Source of the DNA: an uncultured Clostridia bacterium
GTDB taxonomy: Bacteria; Bacillota; Clostridia; Christensenellales; UBA1242
Reading direction: 5' to 3'
Assembly: GCA_934756675.1 (NCBI GenBank)
Contig: CAKVLG010000006.1
Coordinates: 1-64,000, forward strand
Length of the DNA stretch: 64,000 nt
The notes beneath the pieces were generated by a model. The model did no database searches. It was not told the origin of the DNA and was given only the letters and a program-made list of their open reading frames with translations. Positions within the stretch are counted from its first letter, which is position 1; each line of letters starts with the position of its first letter. The position numbers and the translations under genes are program-made. Of the stretch, positions 63,402 to 64,000 are shown one piece after another.

Positions 63402-64000
63402 TCTTAGTTCAATTGTTATAAGCAGTCGTATTAGGCTTGCAAGATGTTTGGCAAAAATGCCGTTCCCAAACAGGCTTTCGGACGAAAAAGGAACAGATGT
63501 TTTGTCGAAGATTAATGGTGCGTTAAAGAACTTTAAGTTCACACTTTATAAATGCAAAAACTTGCCAGAGTTAGATAGTGAACTCTTGCGAGAAAAACAT
63601 CTTATTTCTAGCGATTTACTAGAACACAAAAATATTAGCGGTGTATTATTAAACGATGACGAAACCGTTGCTATTATGATTAACGAAGAAGACCATGTTC
63701 GCGAGCAATGTATTATGCCTGGACTTGCATTAAACAAGGCATATGAAACTATTAATAAAATCGATGATGAACTATTGCGTAATCTTGATATTGCGTTTGA
63801 TAGTGAGCTCGGTTTTTTGAATAGTTGCATTACAAATGTTGGCACGGGCATGCGTGCGTCTGTTATGGTGTTTTTGCCAGCACTGACAATGCTTGGCGAA
63901 ATCAATGCACACATAACAACATTGTCTAATCAAGGTTTTGTTGTGCGTGGTGTGTATGGTGAAGGTAGTGGCAGTAGCGGATACATGTACCAAGTGTCTA
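63391..64000 (+). CDS. mcsB: Protein arginine kinase McsB, truncated by the window end
   Basis: The reading frame begins at ATG 63391, with AAAGGAGAG at 63378-63386, and stays open to base 64000, giving about 203 residues. Family landmarks are VISSRIRLAR (start), MINEEDHVREQC and SCITNVGTGMRASVMVFLPAL, all of the phosphagen-kinase fold of McsB. McsB phosphorylates arginines, marks proteins for ClpCP and inactivates CtsR. The rest of the gene, and the usual clpC, lie beyond the window. Confidence 0.95.
   Translation, partial: MATDLSSIVISSRIRLARCLAKMPFPNRLSDEKGTDVLSKINGALKNFKFTLYKCKNLPELDSELLREKHLISSDLLEHKNISGVLLNDDETVAIMINEEDHVREQCIMPGLALNKAYETINKIDDELLRNLDIAFDSELGFLNSCITNVGTGMRASVMVFLPALTMLGEINAHITTLSNQGFVVRGVYGEGSGSSGYMYQVS

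Noticed and set aside
1..64000. tRNA or rRNA genes
   Set aside because: I looked in all intergenic gaps and saw no cloverleaf-like sequences or rRNA landmarks; the gaps are AT-rich promoters, terminators or repeats.

Overview
The window is AT-rich and gene-dense, and its core gene order is that of an anaerobic, probably spore-forming Firmicute of the Clostridia. Evidence for this includes yqfC-yqfD, ybeY, era-(yqzL-like)-recO, dnaG-rpoD-trmK, nfeD-floA, ctsR-mcsA-mcsB, a SpoVB-type flippase, an oxygen-sensitive class III ribonucleotide reductase, pyruvate phosphate dikinase and an Rnf-type ferredoxin complex. I cannot name a genus. Three very large surface proteins and dispersed intergenic repeats suggest an uncultured, host-associated (gut-like) lineage, but that is inference.

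Layout. 1-5994: 3' part of a huge BspA-type leucine-rich-repeat surface protein. 6048-6320: terminator and a dispersed repeat. 6321-10077: sporulation and ribosome-maturation cluster (yqfC, yqfD, ybeY, era, a YqzL-like peptide, recO). 10169-12817: ppdK. 12865-17216: a class III RNR operon with a promoter and two NrdR-box-like sites, nrdG, an nrdD carrying a C-terminal glutaredoxin-like domain, and a thioredoxin-reductase-like flavoprotein. 17371-22022: a membrane-anchored helical protein, glycyl-tRNA synthetase (minus strand) and a MacB-like ABC exporter. 22052-26816: uvrB-uvrA. 26851-30698: DUF421/DUF4363 pair, spoVB-like gene, GNAT-like gene. 30746-34084: large surface protein (minus strand). 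34211-34959: two half-size TauE/SafE proteins. 35043-39334: an Rnf-like operon (C, D, E, A, B) with no rnfG and degenerate cofactor motifs. 39473-40993: Ppx/GppA-HD-like protein. 40994-41723: repeat-rich intergenic DNA. 41724-43252: zincin-like gene and 8-oxoguanine glycosylase. 43324-45778: nfeD-floA plus a Lys/Glu-rich membrane protein. 45836-50034: dnaG, rpoD, trmK, zinc-ribbon protein. 50239-51282: YkvI-like membrane protein. 51551-60514: a 2987-residue B-repeat surface protein. 60606-61250: lipoprotein. 61392-62312: canonical trxB (minus strand). 62557-64000: ctsR-mcsA-mcsB, running off the end.

The two points most worth a second look are both redox systems. First, the Rnf-like operon keeps the soluble iron-sulfur modules but lacks RnfG, three of the four membrane cysteines expected to hold the RnfA/RnfE iron-sulfur cluster, and the glycine-rich FMN/NADH loop of RnfC. 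Second, the anaerobic RNR operon appears to encode its own electron delivery chain: a redoxin domain fused to NrdD, plus a TrxB-like flavoprotein without the usual NADPH-phosphate-binding motif. Several genes also have a promoter -10 box only 5-6 bases before the start codon and no Shine-Dalgarno sequence, which suggests leaderless transcripts.

I saw no tRNA, rRNA, CRISPR array, prophage or insertion sequence.
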